This document shows positions 23,420 to 35,019 of a stretch of DNA of 64,000 nucleotides, piece after piece. Position numbers and translations under genes: made by a program. Every line of letters starts with the position of its first letter. The stretch's first letter is position 1. Source of the stretch: Hippophae tibetana (lineage: Eukaryota; Streptophyta; Magnoliopsida; Rosales; Elaeagnaceae); the NCBI GenBank assembly GCA_037013495.1, contig CM072806.1, forward strand, positions 15,173,001 to 15,237,000. The letters are read 5' to 3'. The notes beneath the pieces were generated by a model that saw only the letters and a list, made by a program, of their open reading frames with translations, ran no database searches and was not told the DNA's origin.

Positions 23420-25017
23420 GCTATGATAAATCTGTGAGACCAATTAACATTCATAGAATCATCAGAATTGCAGGCCTTTACACCTTACATTTCTTGTAGA
23501 GAAGAGAAAGTTTTAGTTTTTTATGGCTCTTCATATGTTTTTGAAGGACTTTAATAGAGCCTTTTACATCTCAATCCACTTCTTTCTCTTGATTCAATAG
23601 ATAGTGAATTATTGGTTTAGGAGATACATATTAAATCATAGATTAGGAAGGGCATTATTCTAGTATCTAACCCATCTATCTTAGTGACACCTAAAAAAAA
23701 CCTTTCAATAAATAGAGCATAAATTTTTCGAGAGCTACACCTAATGAATGTGGATTTTGTAAGTAGAAGGGTTATTAGAAGGCTCAATTTCCTAAGCTAA
23801 ATAGAGCCAAGCAACAACATAGAGTTGAAAATCCACTATAGCAACAACAATTTTCTTATAAGCCACCTTAGTTTAATAATGGATCGTTGCTTAATCATTA
23901 GATCCATTCATTTCAAAAGCTCCTTACAACACATTCATATGCTTTGTATACCTCCTCTCATATAGGTTTATCATCTTATAGTTCTTTAAGTATGTCTTCA
24001 ATTCCTTGTTAGACCTTAGACTTCGACCCATCTTATCATATATCACCTAATTTTTTATCATTTGAATCTTTATCTCCCAAACTATATGTCTCAGTTTTGA
24101 TTGTTGAGGTATTCCCACACCTTCAGCAGTTGTTGGTTCCATTACTATATCTAGTATGCATCTCTCAAATGTTTATCATATTTCTAGTCTTACTTTAAAT
24201 CTTATTTCTGTTAGTTAATAGTGTGATTTTGGATACTTAGTCTTTTCTTCTTCTATTGTTATGTACATGATCCACGATCTCAAAATTCATGAAAAGTAGT
24301 TAGAAAGACAAAATGGTATCACTGCCCAAATTGTTTAGGCAAATATGGCAAGATTTGCTTCTCAAAACCCTGGGTCTAACCCTTAACCATTTCAACAACG
24401 TTCTATGCAGAAGCAACCTTCGAGCAATAGTTATAATAATTCACATGACCAATCCTTTTAAAATCAAAGTCAGAATCAAAATAAAAACAATAAGGTTGGA
24501 AAGTATGGATCTAAGTTTAAGGCTATATGTCAAATTTGTAAGAAAAAAGGGCATGGTACAACCAAATGTTTCTTTTGATATTCTACCTCTAACAAACAAT
24601 AATTCTAGTAATAATTTCAAGGTTCTTTAGATGAAAGAGTCTAATTAAGATGAGAATTCTTTAAATCAATTGCCTCAACAATCCTTCACTCACATTTTTA
24701 TGAATGATTTTACACTTGTTTCTTTCTTTGCTTCTTTTTTGCGTAACAACACTGAAATTGTAGATTAACCTTGATATTTTGACACTAGTACTAGTCACCA
24801 ATTGACTAGCAATAAAACAATTCTTGTCAATTTAGTATCATATACAAGTTATGAGGTTGTTATGTTGGAAATGGAAGTATTGTGTCTATTGCTTCTTTTG
24901 GAAATAGCAGTTTAAAGGCCGATAATCAAAACTTCAATCTGTGCAATATGTTACTTGTTCCTTACTAGCCAAAAATTGAATCTCTATTAAGAAATTGTGA
25001 ATGTTACGTTTGAATTC
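23420..25017 (+). pseudogene. Old Copia gag and protease remnant (left part)
   Basis: A CX2CX4HX4C zinc knuckle (CQICKKKGHGTTKC) is encoded at 24528-24569. A protease-like DTSTSHQLT follows at about 24781. It continues to VNVTFEF just before 25018, with many stops and frameshifts. A second, poorer knuckle-like stretch (CGFCK, stop, KGY, stop, KAQFPK) lies at about 23749-23795. Two knuckles 780 bp apart in one gag are odd, so the region may combine two related decayed elements. Confidence 0.7.
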
Positions 25018-25243
25018 TATAAACTGTATGAGAATATTATACTATATCAGTGTTGTACAGGCTGTAGTATTAGTGTAAAACTAGCTGTATTTATGTGTTG
25101 ATACCAGCTGTTATATTCTTAGCTTAGTGGCCACTAGTTCTTATTCCTATTTATAGGATTGTATATACATTAACAAGATCACAGAATAAAGAGGAAGAAC
25201 ATTCTCTAGATAATATCAATCATCTCTCATAATATATTCTTTA
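25018..25243 (+). repeat. 5' LTR of the second Copia element (226 bp)
   Basis: It begins TATAAACTG (TGTAAACTG in the other copy) and ends TTTA (TTCA in the other), so both terminal dinucleotides have mutated. A degenerate primer site, TAGCATCATAGC, follows at 25244-25255, with three or four differences from the usual sequence. Confidence 0.9.
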
Positions 25244-25255
25244 TAGCATCATAGC

Positions 25256-25728
25256 GTTTTTAAATCCAATTTTTGTTTTCTCACCAATTCTATCTGAGAA
25301 CTAAAAAAACAAATTGAGTAGAAGCTGTTTTTTGGATACAAATTTTAGCTCAAATTAGAGAGTGAATTTTAGAGAGATAAAAAAACAAACACTATTCATT
25401 ACCCACAACTCGTAGCCATTTGTTCATCATCATCATCGGCCATCTGTTCATCATCATCGCCGATCATCTGGTCCATCGACATCGTCGTCGATCATCTGGT
25501 CACGCAAGCCAATAAGTCCCTACTAGCCACATTTTTTGCTTTCTGTTTCTCTAGTTTTCCAATATCCATAATAAGCTGCATTTATAATCTAACCTAACTC
25601 GATGTAGTACAACTCGACTCGACGCTGTACAACACGACCTCACCCCACAATGTACAACCCAGTAAGAAATCTAAAAAAAACATTCACAAAATTCAGCCCA
25701 GATATAAGCTACAATTAAAATAACACCA
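25256..25728 (+). other. Leader of the second Copia element
   Basis: Untranslated sequence between primer site and gag. It contains imperfect repeats built on CATCATCATC and GATCATCTGGTC at about 25424-25502, and repeated CGACTCGACGCTGTACAAC-like phrases at about 25600-25665. Confidence 0.55.
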
Positions 25729-28170
25729 ATGGCCAAGGGAAAACATGTAATTATTGGTTCCACAGAAAATAGTCTTATGCCCATCACTAGTCATAAATTA
25801 AATGGGCACAATTACCTTCAGTGGTCCCAATCTGTCATGATGTTTATATGTGGAAAGATGAAAGATGATTACCTTACTGGAGATGCAGCAACTCCAAACA
25901 AGGACGTTCTGCAATACAGAACATGGAAATCTGAAAACAATATGGTGATGTTTTGGTTGATCAATTCCATGACAAACGAAATTGGAGAGAACTTTCTTCT
26001 CCACAAAACTGCTAAAGGAATATGTGATGCCACCAAAGGCACTTATTCTAGTTCTGATAATATGTCTAAACTATTTGAGATTGAAAGCATCCTCCATGAT
26101 CTTCGTCAAGGAGAGTTGTCAGTTACACAATACTGATAAGAGTCAAATTATTGCATTTTTGTTATGATTTAAATGTTGATATTTGTGTGAAAATTGCGTT
26201 TACTTGATTATTTAATCCACAAATGTCATTTCACGGGTTTTTCGTGTTTAAAGTGCAATTTCAGGTAAAATCATGATTTTGGAGAAGTTTGGGACAAAGT
26301 TCAATGATCGGGATTGAGTGAAAATAAAAAGAAAACAAAGTTTCAAAATTTAGAACTCTCACCGCCAGCTAGATTAATCTCGCCGCCGGCGAAAATCCTA
26401 CGGAAAGTTGGGCAAAAATCTTCCCGAGAGCACAAATTTTGGTAAATTCATCTCGCCGCCGGCCAAATAATCTCGCCGCTGGCCACATTAATTTGGCCGC
26501 TGGCCAAAATCGGAAAACTAAAAAAAAATATTTTCTAGAAATCTCGCCGCGGCGAGAATAATGTCGCCGCCGGCGAGTTTCGTCCGAAAACACATTTTTG
26601 TGTTGTTTTGTTCCAAAATTGCCCCCCAAACCCTACATCTATATATACAATATGATGGAGAAAGAGGGGGATGGAAGAAAGAGCAGATTTGAGTTATTTT
26701 TGGAGGAGAAAAGGCAATTTTGGAGAGAAATGTTGGAGAAGCTTGAAGGATCATCACCATTGTTGCTACCAAGTCTTCATCTTCAAGAGTTTTTCATATC
26801 TTCTCCTTAGCTTTTATATTCTACATTTTATTCAGATTTGTTATTCATGGATTCAATTGAGAATATGTTTGTTCTTATTTTCGTTATGAACTAATTCGTT
26901 TTTGCTAAGGCTATGATGTAGTTAAATCAAGGAAATCTGATTTCTTTTGTTATTGTTATATGAATTCATTGTTTTCAAGTTGAGTATTTATCTCCATGCT
27001 TAATGCTTTTAAATTTCTGATCAAGATTTAGATGATTGTTGCATTATATTGAGACCGAGAGGAGATGTGTAATGAATGCTTCTTGTGATAAATATCGTAT
27101 GTTGAATGCGAGTTTGACACCTAATGCATGATGTATGTGGTTATTCTAGAAATTCCATAAATCGTAATGTGCTTATTTGTGATTAAATCTTCATAGAAAT
27201 ATAGTTGGTTTTCATAGATAAGTAATTCTAATATAACTTGAGAGAGAGTATTAGATAAGTTTGGGTTTTTCAACCATCACTTTTAACTTTGATTCTCATA
27301 TAACATGACTTGAAATTGGATTGAATTGATTTAGCGAAATAAAATGCCTTAGCATTTTTAATCATTTTGAACAACATTAAATTTTGTTATTTGCGTTTAG
27401 TTTTATGTTAATTTGCTTTTAAAACAATTTCAACAAATCGGTTTTCAAATAAAATTAGGGTTAGTCAATTTCGGTACTTAGTAACGCCATTCCTTATGGG
27501 TTCGATATCCGTACTTTTTGTACACTTTATTACTTGAACGATTCGTACACTTGCGAAAATAAGCATCAAATACTTTAACTTACTCACTTGATGTTGGCAG
27601 CAATTAGCTCTATTTGAGGTTCACGAATGGACATGTCCAGCAGACAACATCTTGTACAAACAGATTATTGACAAGAAGTGGGTTTTCAAATTTTTATTGG
27701 GACTCCATAAAGATCTTGATGATGTGTGCGGTAGAATTCTAGGAACAAAACCCTTACCCAGCATTCGTGAAGCCTTCTTCGAATTTCGTCAAGAGGAGAG
27801 TCGGAAGAAAGTAATGATGGGTCCTCCATCTACTATTTCTGTGACTGGAAAAGGATCTGCACTCACTATTCGAGGCCACCAGTACTCTCATAATACTGAC
27901 AACCGTCCTCGTCGTGGAAAACCTTGGTGCGATCATTATCATAAACCTAGTCACACTAAGAAAACCTGCTGGAAAATTCATGGAAAGCCAACTAATTGGA
28001 AACCACCTTCCGCACAACACTTCAATAAAGAAAGTTATGGAAAAACTGTCTCCAAATCTCAAGGCACTACATCACCTGAATATGCTTTGTTTAGCAAGGA
28101 ACAAATTGAACTCCTCCAGAAATTATTTGGACAATCCTTGACCACATCATCTGCCACTGAGCTCAATTAG
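25729..28170 (+). pseudogene. Copia gag pseudogene split by a solo LTR
   Basis: Gag starts at ATG 25729 (MAKGKHVIIGSTENSL), with the usual KLNGHNYLQWSQSVMMF segment, and runs to 26133. The 1435-bp solo LTR plus one AATAC copy totals 1440 bp, a multiple of three, so the frame resumes unchanged at 27574. A TGA at 27589-27591 follows soon after, then an open stretch continues to 28170. The zinc knuckle is damaged: WCDHYHKPSHTKKTC has Tyr where the second Cys belongs. The last codons reach TAG 28168-28170, and the protease continues in another frame. Confidence 0.9.
26129..27573. mobile_element. Solo LTR (1435 bp) of a Gypsy-type element, with 5-bp target duplication
   Basis: The LTR itself is 26134-27568, from TGATAAGAGTC to AAGCATCA. 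It is flanked by AATAC at 26129-26133 and 27569-27573, and the interrupted gag frame resumes exactly after it. The end wording (ATTCGTACACTTGCG, GCCATTCCTTATGGGTTCG) resembles large plant Ty3-Gypsy LTRs, from memory. A TATA-like stretch lies at about 26639-26648. A striking CG-rich cluster of palindromic motifs (CGCCGGCG type) occupies 26363-26580. With no internal region, it is best read as the product of LTR-LTR recombination; a very short non-autonomous element is the alternative. Confidence 0.9.
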
Positions 28171-28193
28171 GTAACACCTTCAATGCTCTTAGT

Positions 28194-31100
28194 GTGAAAC
28201 AGGTTATGAGACCATGGATTGTTGATTCAGGTGCTTCAGACCATATGACGTGTGATGCTTCTCTTCTCATGAATCTTAAAACCTACCAAAATAGACACAG
28301 TGTCAGAATTGTCGATGCTTCAGTATCCAAAGTAACAGGAATTGGTTCAGCCAAAATTTCAAACTCATTTACTCTAGATTCTGTCCTTCTTGTTCCCATA
28401 CTTGATTGTAATCTTGTATCAATTACTAAACTCACCCGTGATAAAAATTGTATGGATAAATTTGTTCATAACCTATGAATTTCAGGACTTGGATTTGGGG
28501 AAGATGATTGGTAGTGCTAAAGAATGCTCGGGACTCTATCTCCTCCAAATAGAAGAACCTTCAACAAGACAAGTCCACCAAGTTGTATCCAAAATTTCTT
28601 ATCATAATGAAGCTTTGTTAAATCTTAAGTCCAATAATGATGGTGAAATCATGTTGAATCACTATCGCTTAGGTCATCCTAATTTCTAGTATTTACAGAA
28701 ATGTTTTCCTTCATTCTTTAGAAATAAAAATTCAAAGGATTTTCAATGTGAAGTATGTCAATTTTCAAAACATGTTATAAATTCATATCCTCATCTTCCA
28801 CATAAAAAATCATATTCTTTCTCATTAATTCACACTGATATTTGGGGACCTTCTCGAATCAAAAACATCGCAGGGACACGTTGGCTCATTTCATTTGTGG
28901 ATGATCATACTCGAATCACTTGGTTATTCCTAATGAAAGAAATATCTGAAGCATGTCAAATTTTTAAAAATTTCAATACCATGATTCAAACCCAATTTCA
29001 AAAAAATCCAAGTATTGAAATCTAATAATGCTAAAGAATACTTTACTTCCACCCTTACTGATTATATGTTAAGTCAAGGGATTGTCCATCTAAGCTCTTG
29101 TGTTGATACACCTCAATAAAACGGGGTGGCTGAAAGAAAGAATAGGCATCTTCTTGACGTAATTAGATCCCTCATGTTCACAACTCATGTCCCTCAACAT
29201 TTCTAGGGGAAAGTTATTCTTACAACTACCTATCTTATCAATCAGATGCCCTCCCGTATCCTCATGTTTAAAACACCTCTCAATACTCTACTTGAGTCAT
29301 TCCCACACACCAAAATCGTGTCCCATATTCTCTTTAAAATTTTCGAATGTTCTGCTTATGTCCATGTACATCATAGTGGAAAACTTGACCCTCAAGCCAT
29401 CAAACGCATATTCCTAGGGTATTCATCATACCAGAAAGGATACAAATGTTTTTCTCCTACCACAAAACAATTCTATAATACAATGGATGTCACATTCTTT
29501 GAACAGTATCCGTATTATTCCAAACCTGCCATTGAGGAGGAGAACATAGGCAATGAATACCAGTTTTTGAATATCATAACCACTTAATCTCCCACAAATC
29601 CTATCCCGCAAATTCTAGAGAGTGAATCAATGTCTCAAATAAATACTCTTCCTAATCTCAATAAACCCTCAACTTCTCTACCAACAGATCCAAACTTCCT
29701 TGTCTCATACAATGATCTTCTTGTCAACTCTAGGAGGAAAACAACTCAAGAAATAGAGGAGAACCGAACATATCTTAATCCAGTCTAGGAATCCAACCCG
29801 GGTACAAGCCACTTAGACAATTCATAAGGTAACATCACTGAACCTCATATTATTGAATTACCTCTAATTATTTGAATTTTCCAATTGCTATATGGAAAGG
29901 TGTAAGATCGTGCACAAACCACCCCATTTATAACTTTGTTTCCTATAAAAATCTCTCACCAGGTTATAAGGAACTTATCAGCAACCTTGATTAGATAGAG
30001 GTTCCAAATTCTGTTCATGAAGCATTTCAGATACTTGAATGGAATACAACTATTCAAGAAGAACTCAGTGCCTTAGAGAAAAACAAGACTTGGGAGATCA
30101 TAGAACTACCATCGGAAAAACAAGTTGTTGGGTGTAAATGGATCTTTACAATCAAACACAAAAAGCATACGGAAGTGTAGAAAGACTCAAAGCTCGCCTT
30201 GTGGCTAGGGGATTCACTCAGACATATGGGCTTGACTATCAAGAGACTTTTGCACCTTTAGAAAAACTCAACACTATTCGTGTTCTTCTCTCATTAGCAT
30301 CTAACTTGGATTGGCCTCTTTACTAATTAGATGTCAAGAATGCATTCCTTAATGGTGATCTCGAAGAAGAAGTCTACATGGACATTCCTATTGGAATTGA
30401 ATCTACTATTCTAATCAATAGAGTCTGCAAACTTAAAAAATCCTTATATGGATTAAAAAAGTCTCCACGTGTTTGGTTTGATAGGTTCTCTAAAGCTATG
30501 AAGAGATATGGGTACACTCAATGCCAATCAGATCACACATTATTCGTCAAACACTTCTCCAATGATAAAATAGTTATCCTAATTGTGTACGTAGATGATA
30601 TTGTTTTAAAAGGTAATTCTATAATTGAGATGAATAAACTAAAAGAGTTCCTTGCCAAGGAATTTGAGATCAAAGATCTAGGCAATCTCAAAAATTTCCT
30701 AGGAATGGAAGTAGCACGAACAAAAAGGGGCATATCTATATCTCAAAGGAAATATGTACTTGATCTTCTCAAGGAAACTGGAATGATCGGGTGTAAACCG
30801 GTAGAAACTCTTATGGACTCTATAGTAAAACTCGGAATCAAAGAAAATAATACACCTGTGGACAAAGGCTGTTACCAAAGATTAGTGGGAAAACTCATTT
30901 ACCTATCCCATACTAGACCAGATATTGGTTTTTCAGTAAGTGTTGTGAGTCAATTTATGAAAAGTCTCACTAAAGAACATATTGAAGTCTTTGCAGATGT
31001 TAACTTGGTAGGCTCTATAGTGGATTGCAAATCTACCACTGGATATTGTACATTCGTATGGGTAAATCTTGTAACTTGGCAAAGTAAGAAACAGTCAGTA

Positions 31101-31460
31101 GTCGCTCGAAGTAGTGCAGAAGCTGAATTTAGAGCTATGACTCATGAGATTTGTGAAGGAATGTGGTTAAAAAGACTACTCAATAAATTGGACTTCAGAA
31201 CTCTTGAACCTATCAGCATGCATTGTGACAATCAAGCTGCAATACGAATTGTGAAAAATCTAGTTCATCATGACCGAACCAAACATTTAGAAATTGATCA
31301 TCATTTCATTAAAGAGAAGTTAGATGGAAACATCGTGGACCTACTATATACATCTACACATCATCAAATTTTAGATATCCTTACCAAAGCATTACCTGGA
31401 ACAATCTTCGAAGAATTAAGTTGCAAGTTAGGAATGATTAATATCTATTACCCAACTTGA
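28194..31460 (+). pseudogene. Copia protease-integrase-reverse transcriptase-RNase H pseudogene
   Basis: Protease has WIVDSGASDHMT at about 28215. Integrase runs about 28640-29500: the zinc region HYRLGHPNF, stop at 28687, CEVC; then HTDIWGPS; the second catalytic Asp reads Asn (KSNNAKEY, about 29022); and GVAERKNRH keeps the Glu. Reverse transcriptase runs about 30000-30950 with LKARLVARGFTQ, LDVKNAFLNG and an intact YVDD at about 30590; a stop at 30324 and a frameshift near 30170 break it. The last 360 codons (30378-31460) are open and include RNase H (SSAEAEFRAM, HCDNQAAI), but the segment joining reverse transcriptase to RNase H is about 30 residues short. The stop at 31458 overlaps the polypurine tract. 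Confidence 0.9.
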
Positions 31461-31467
31461 GGGGGAG
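31459..31467 (+). other. Polypurine tract
   Basis: GAGGGGGAG directly precedes the 3' LTR start TGTAAACTG, the normal plus-strand priming site. Confidence 0.9.
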
Positions 31468-31693
31468 TGTAAACTGTATGAGAATATTATACTATATCAG
31501 TGTTGTATATATTATAATATTAGTGTAAAACTAGTTGTATTTATGTGTTGATACCAGTTGTTATATTCCTAACTTAGTGGTCACTAATTCTTATTCCTAT
31601 TTATAGGATTATATATGCATTAACAAGATCACAGAATAAAGAGGAATAACATACTTCATATTATCTCAATCATCTCTCGTAATATATTCTTCA
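31468..31693 (+). repeat. 3' LTR of the second Copia element (226 bp)
   Basis: It starts TGTAAACTGTATG and ends ATTCTTCA, with canonical TG and CA termini, and matches 25018-25243 over its whole length. Confidence 0.92.
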
Positions 31694-34680
31694 ATGTTTT
31701 CCCAATTCATTTGTTATTAAAGATCTCGACGAAGGTAATGTGCTATTGGTTGGAGGAATCGATTAAGGGTTGTATCGACTACTTAGCAACAATGCATAAG
31801 TAACTTTTAGTATGGTACACTCTAACTTCTATCCTATTATTGTTCCTGAGCATAATGTTCCTAATAGTATATAGTGTCATTATAAAGAAATAATCAATGC
31901 AAATTTGTGGCATGAAAGACTTAGCTAGCATAGTAATGATGTTGTCAAACATGTTCTCACTACTCTTGAATTAAGTAGCATGCCTGGCTTCCAACCAGAG
32001 TTTTGTGAGGGATGTCAAATAAGTAAATCACATAGACTATCTAAATCATATGTGCATTAGAGGTCTATGCATTCATTTGACATTATATATGTTGATATTT
32101 GAGGTCTTTCATCTGTCACATCAATAGGTGTAGCACGCTATTATCTTTTTTTTGTGGATGACTTTTCAAGGTACTCATAGTTATATGTCATGGCTCAAAA
32201 GATTCAAGTTTTCCATCTATTTAAACACTTTGATGCCTTGGTTGAGAGAATTTTTAAGTGACTATAAAGCTCTACAAAGTGATGGAGATGAAAAATCACC
32301 ATGTTGTTGAAACTAGTTTGTCTATCCTTACACTAGTTGGTTAACCTATTTCCTATTAGGAATATCCCTTCAAATGTAAAGTTCACTTGATCAATAAAAT
32401 TCCTTCCAAAATTCTACAATGCAAGTCTTTTTTTAAACTTCTCAATGCCAAAATTCCTTCTTATGCCTATTTAAGAACCTTTGAGTGTTTATGTTATCCT
32501 TACATTGGGTCTTATAACACTACAAAATTAGAACCTTGTTCAATTTCTTATTTTTTTGGGCTATCCAACTAATTAAAAGGGATATTGGTATATGGAAATT
32601 AGATCTAAGATATTTTATTTGACTATTCATTTTGTGTTTCATGAGAGCTCATTTCCTAGATTATCTATTAGTTCTTCTTCTATTGCAAGATCTATGGCTG
32701 ACACTGCAATGACTTTACTTCTAATTTTTATCACTTAACCTCACACTAAGACTCCTCATAATTTTTTGTCACCTTCTACACCTACAAGTTCAAGTCTTAG
32801 GCCAATGTAGTCTTTTTTTCCTCATTTCTTGCTTATATGTCACCATTTATGTCTCTTTTGTCCTCTTCCTCAACCTTCACTCCTCATCTCTCTTTTACTC
32901 ATTCTGATTCAAAATTTCATTCATCTTCTCACGCTTCTATATTATTTCCTTCTTTGAGTCTTAATGCTTCTATTCATCTTCCACTACCTCTTGAATCTCT
33001 TTGTCAAGTATTCAATGATAATGGAATTCACTTTTCTATTTAACTACCATTCCATTATCATCTCCTCCTCTACTTGAAATAACTACCAATAATCACAATA
33101 TGACCACAAGGTCTCAACTTGGCATTCATAAGCCTAGAGCTCTCATTGTTTAAATAATTATTCTTGAACTAAGAACCATCTCAGATGCTTCAAAATCTTT
33201 TGAGTAGTTTCCTTCCCTTCTTACTAACAATATTTGGGATTTGGTACCTCCACCTAAGAATGCTAAGATCATTGATAACAAATAGGAGTTTAGAGTAAAG
33301 TTGAAGGCTAATAGAAGCTTAAAAAGGTACAAAAACAAGTTGTAACCAAAGGATATGGCTAAATACATAACATTGATTACACAAAAACCTTTAATCCTGT
33401 GGTGAAACCAATAAACATTCGTGTAGTGCTTGCTCTTGTCTAAAGATTGGGTTGTTAGGCAGCTTGATGTTAACAATGTCTTTCTAAATGAAGAGTTGGA
33501 GGAAGATGTATACATGAACCAGCCTTAGAGCTTTGCTAATCACTCCAAGCCATACTTTCTATGCAAGCTTAAGAAGGCTTTGTATGGCCTTAAGTAGGCT
33601 CTTCCAACTTGGTTCATAAACCTAAGTTATTGCTTGATTAAGTATGGATTTAAATGCTCTTAGGTTGATACTTCCATACTAGTGTATGTTACTAGTGAAG
33701 ATATGGTTGTATTTCTCATTTATAACAATGAAATTGTTGTGATAGGTAGAAATTAAGAGCTTATACAAAGAATGATTGACAAGCTGCATAGTCTTTTGCT
33801 CTCAAATATCAAGGAACTTTAAACTTCTTTCTTTCCATTGAAGTTGTTTGAGAAAGTGAGGGATTTCATCTTTCCTAACAAAAATATATTCATTAGCTTC
33901 TTGAGAAAGCTCAATTACTTGAAGCAAAACTAGTTAACATTCCTCTTCTTGGTGGAAAAACAATTTCCAAAGCTGATGGCCAGCCCTTAGATAATTACAC
34001 TCAATGCATATCAGTGGTAAGTTATCTTCAATACTGTACTCTTACCAAACTTGACATCTCCTACTTAGCTAACAAAATTTTCCAATTCCTTCAAGCTTCT
34101 TCAGATGTGCATTGATCTTATGGTAAGAGAGTGTTGAGGTATTTTGCTAGTACTTTAAGTTGTGGCATCTTCTTGCAAAAAAGTTTCACTCTTACCATAA
34201 GTGATTATAGTGATGCTAATTGGGAAACATGTCCAGACAATAGAAGAAGTATGGATGGCTTCTATGTGTTCTTGGGCCATTCCTTGATTTCATAGTCTTT
34301 TCAAAAACAGCGTGTAGTGCCTTAATCATCAGTTGAGGTCGAGTTTAATTCACTAGCATATGTCACAGTTAAAGTTGCTTGAATTATGAAGATACTCAAG
34401 GAGGGAGTTGTGTAAGTGTTTACCTCAAGCACAAGCATTGTTTTGTAACAATATCAATGTTGGATACTTGGCCAAAAATCTAGTGATATACTCTAGGACA
34501 AAGCATGTTAAAATAGATTTTTACTTTGTTACAGAAAAAACTCAAGCAAGAGAAATAGTTGTAGAGTATATTTCAAGTGAGGCTTAAATAACAGATATAA
34601 TGACTAAGTCATTACACATTCCACAATTTCAAAATCTAAAAGTTAAGCTTATAATAATTCTTGATGAAATGTCAACTTAT
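31694..34680 (+). pseudogene. Old Copia integrase-reverse transcriptase-RNase H remnant (right part)
   Basis: It resumes the old element's frame with FPNSFVIKDLDEGNVLL at about 31702. Integrase zinc-region residues are readable (LWHERLS, then CEGCQISKSHR near 32010), then YVDI and FVDDFSR near 32090-32170. Reverse transcriptase is recognisable at 33200-33800 (NIWDLVPPPKNAK, QLDVNNVFLNEELEE, CKLKKALYGLK), but its catalytic YVDD position reads YNNE (about 33722). RNase H wording (DYSDANW, SSVEVEFNSLA, KHVKIDFYF-like) covers 34190-34560. Stops and frameshifts are frequent; it is clearly the most decayed Copia element in the window. Confidence 0.85.
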
Positions 34681-34687
34681 AAGAAGG

Positions 34688-34923
34688 TGTTAAAAAGGTA
34701 GTTAGAATATGTTAAGTATATGTTATTAGTATGCGCTTATAATGTATTGTATTAGCTCCTAATTAATTGAGTCAAGTGAATTCTGTTATTATTATCTTAG
34801 CCCGAGTAACAAACCAAATCTCTACAAGAATATAAAGAAATGTTGTGTATCACGATATATAATGAAAAAATAAAAAAATTTCATATCATCATCATCTTTT
34901 ATTCATCTACACTTGTTCTTTCA
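34688..34923 (+). repeat. Candidate 3' LTR of the old Copia element
   Basis: It starts TGTTAAAAAGG after the purine run AAGAAGG and could end at TTCTTTCA. It is placed only by context after the RNase H remnant; no matching 5' LTR was confirmed. Confidence 0.35.
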
Positions 34924-35019
34924 TGTACTATGTCCATTAGTAATGAATAATGAGTTGACATTGTTATTCTTAATTTTATCGTCAACAAAGCCAAATATAT
35001 ATATATCAAGTTTAAACAA

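Larger units (their letters stand above)
25018..31693 (+). mobile_element. Second Ty1-Copia element, inserted in the old Copia element
   Basis: 5' LTR 25018-25243 and 3' LTR 31468-31693 are both 226 bp. They differ at about 24 positions by hand alignment, so this insertion is older than the 7240-12624 element. The interior has a leader, gag (interrupted by a solo LTR), protease, integrase, reverse transcriptase and RNase H in Copia order. Without the solo LTR and one target-site copy the element is about 5.2 kb, normal for Copia. A clean target duplication is not visible (AATTC before, ATGTT after), but the host element's frame resumes directly across the insertion. Confidence 0.93.
22745..34923 (+). 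mobile_element. Old, heavily decayed Ty1-Copia element, outermost level of a nest
   Basis: Its own sequence is 22745-25017 and 31694-34923; the middle is a younger Copia insertion. A possible primer site (TTATAACAGAGC, 22746-22757) matches 9 of 12 bases of the usual one. Gag and protease remnants precede the insertion. Integrase, reverse transcriptase and RNase H remnants follow it. A polypurine-like AAGAAGG (34681-34687) precedes a candidate LTR. Continuity of the protease-integrase linker across the insertion (VNVTFEF before, FPNSFVIKDLDEG after) shows both halves belong to one element. The outer limits are uncertain. Confidence 0.8.

Noticed and set aside
26598..26889. Open frames of 70-72 codons in the solo LTR
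   Set aside because: They lie wholly within a 1435-bp solo LTR with precise ends and target duplication; no motif.
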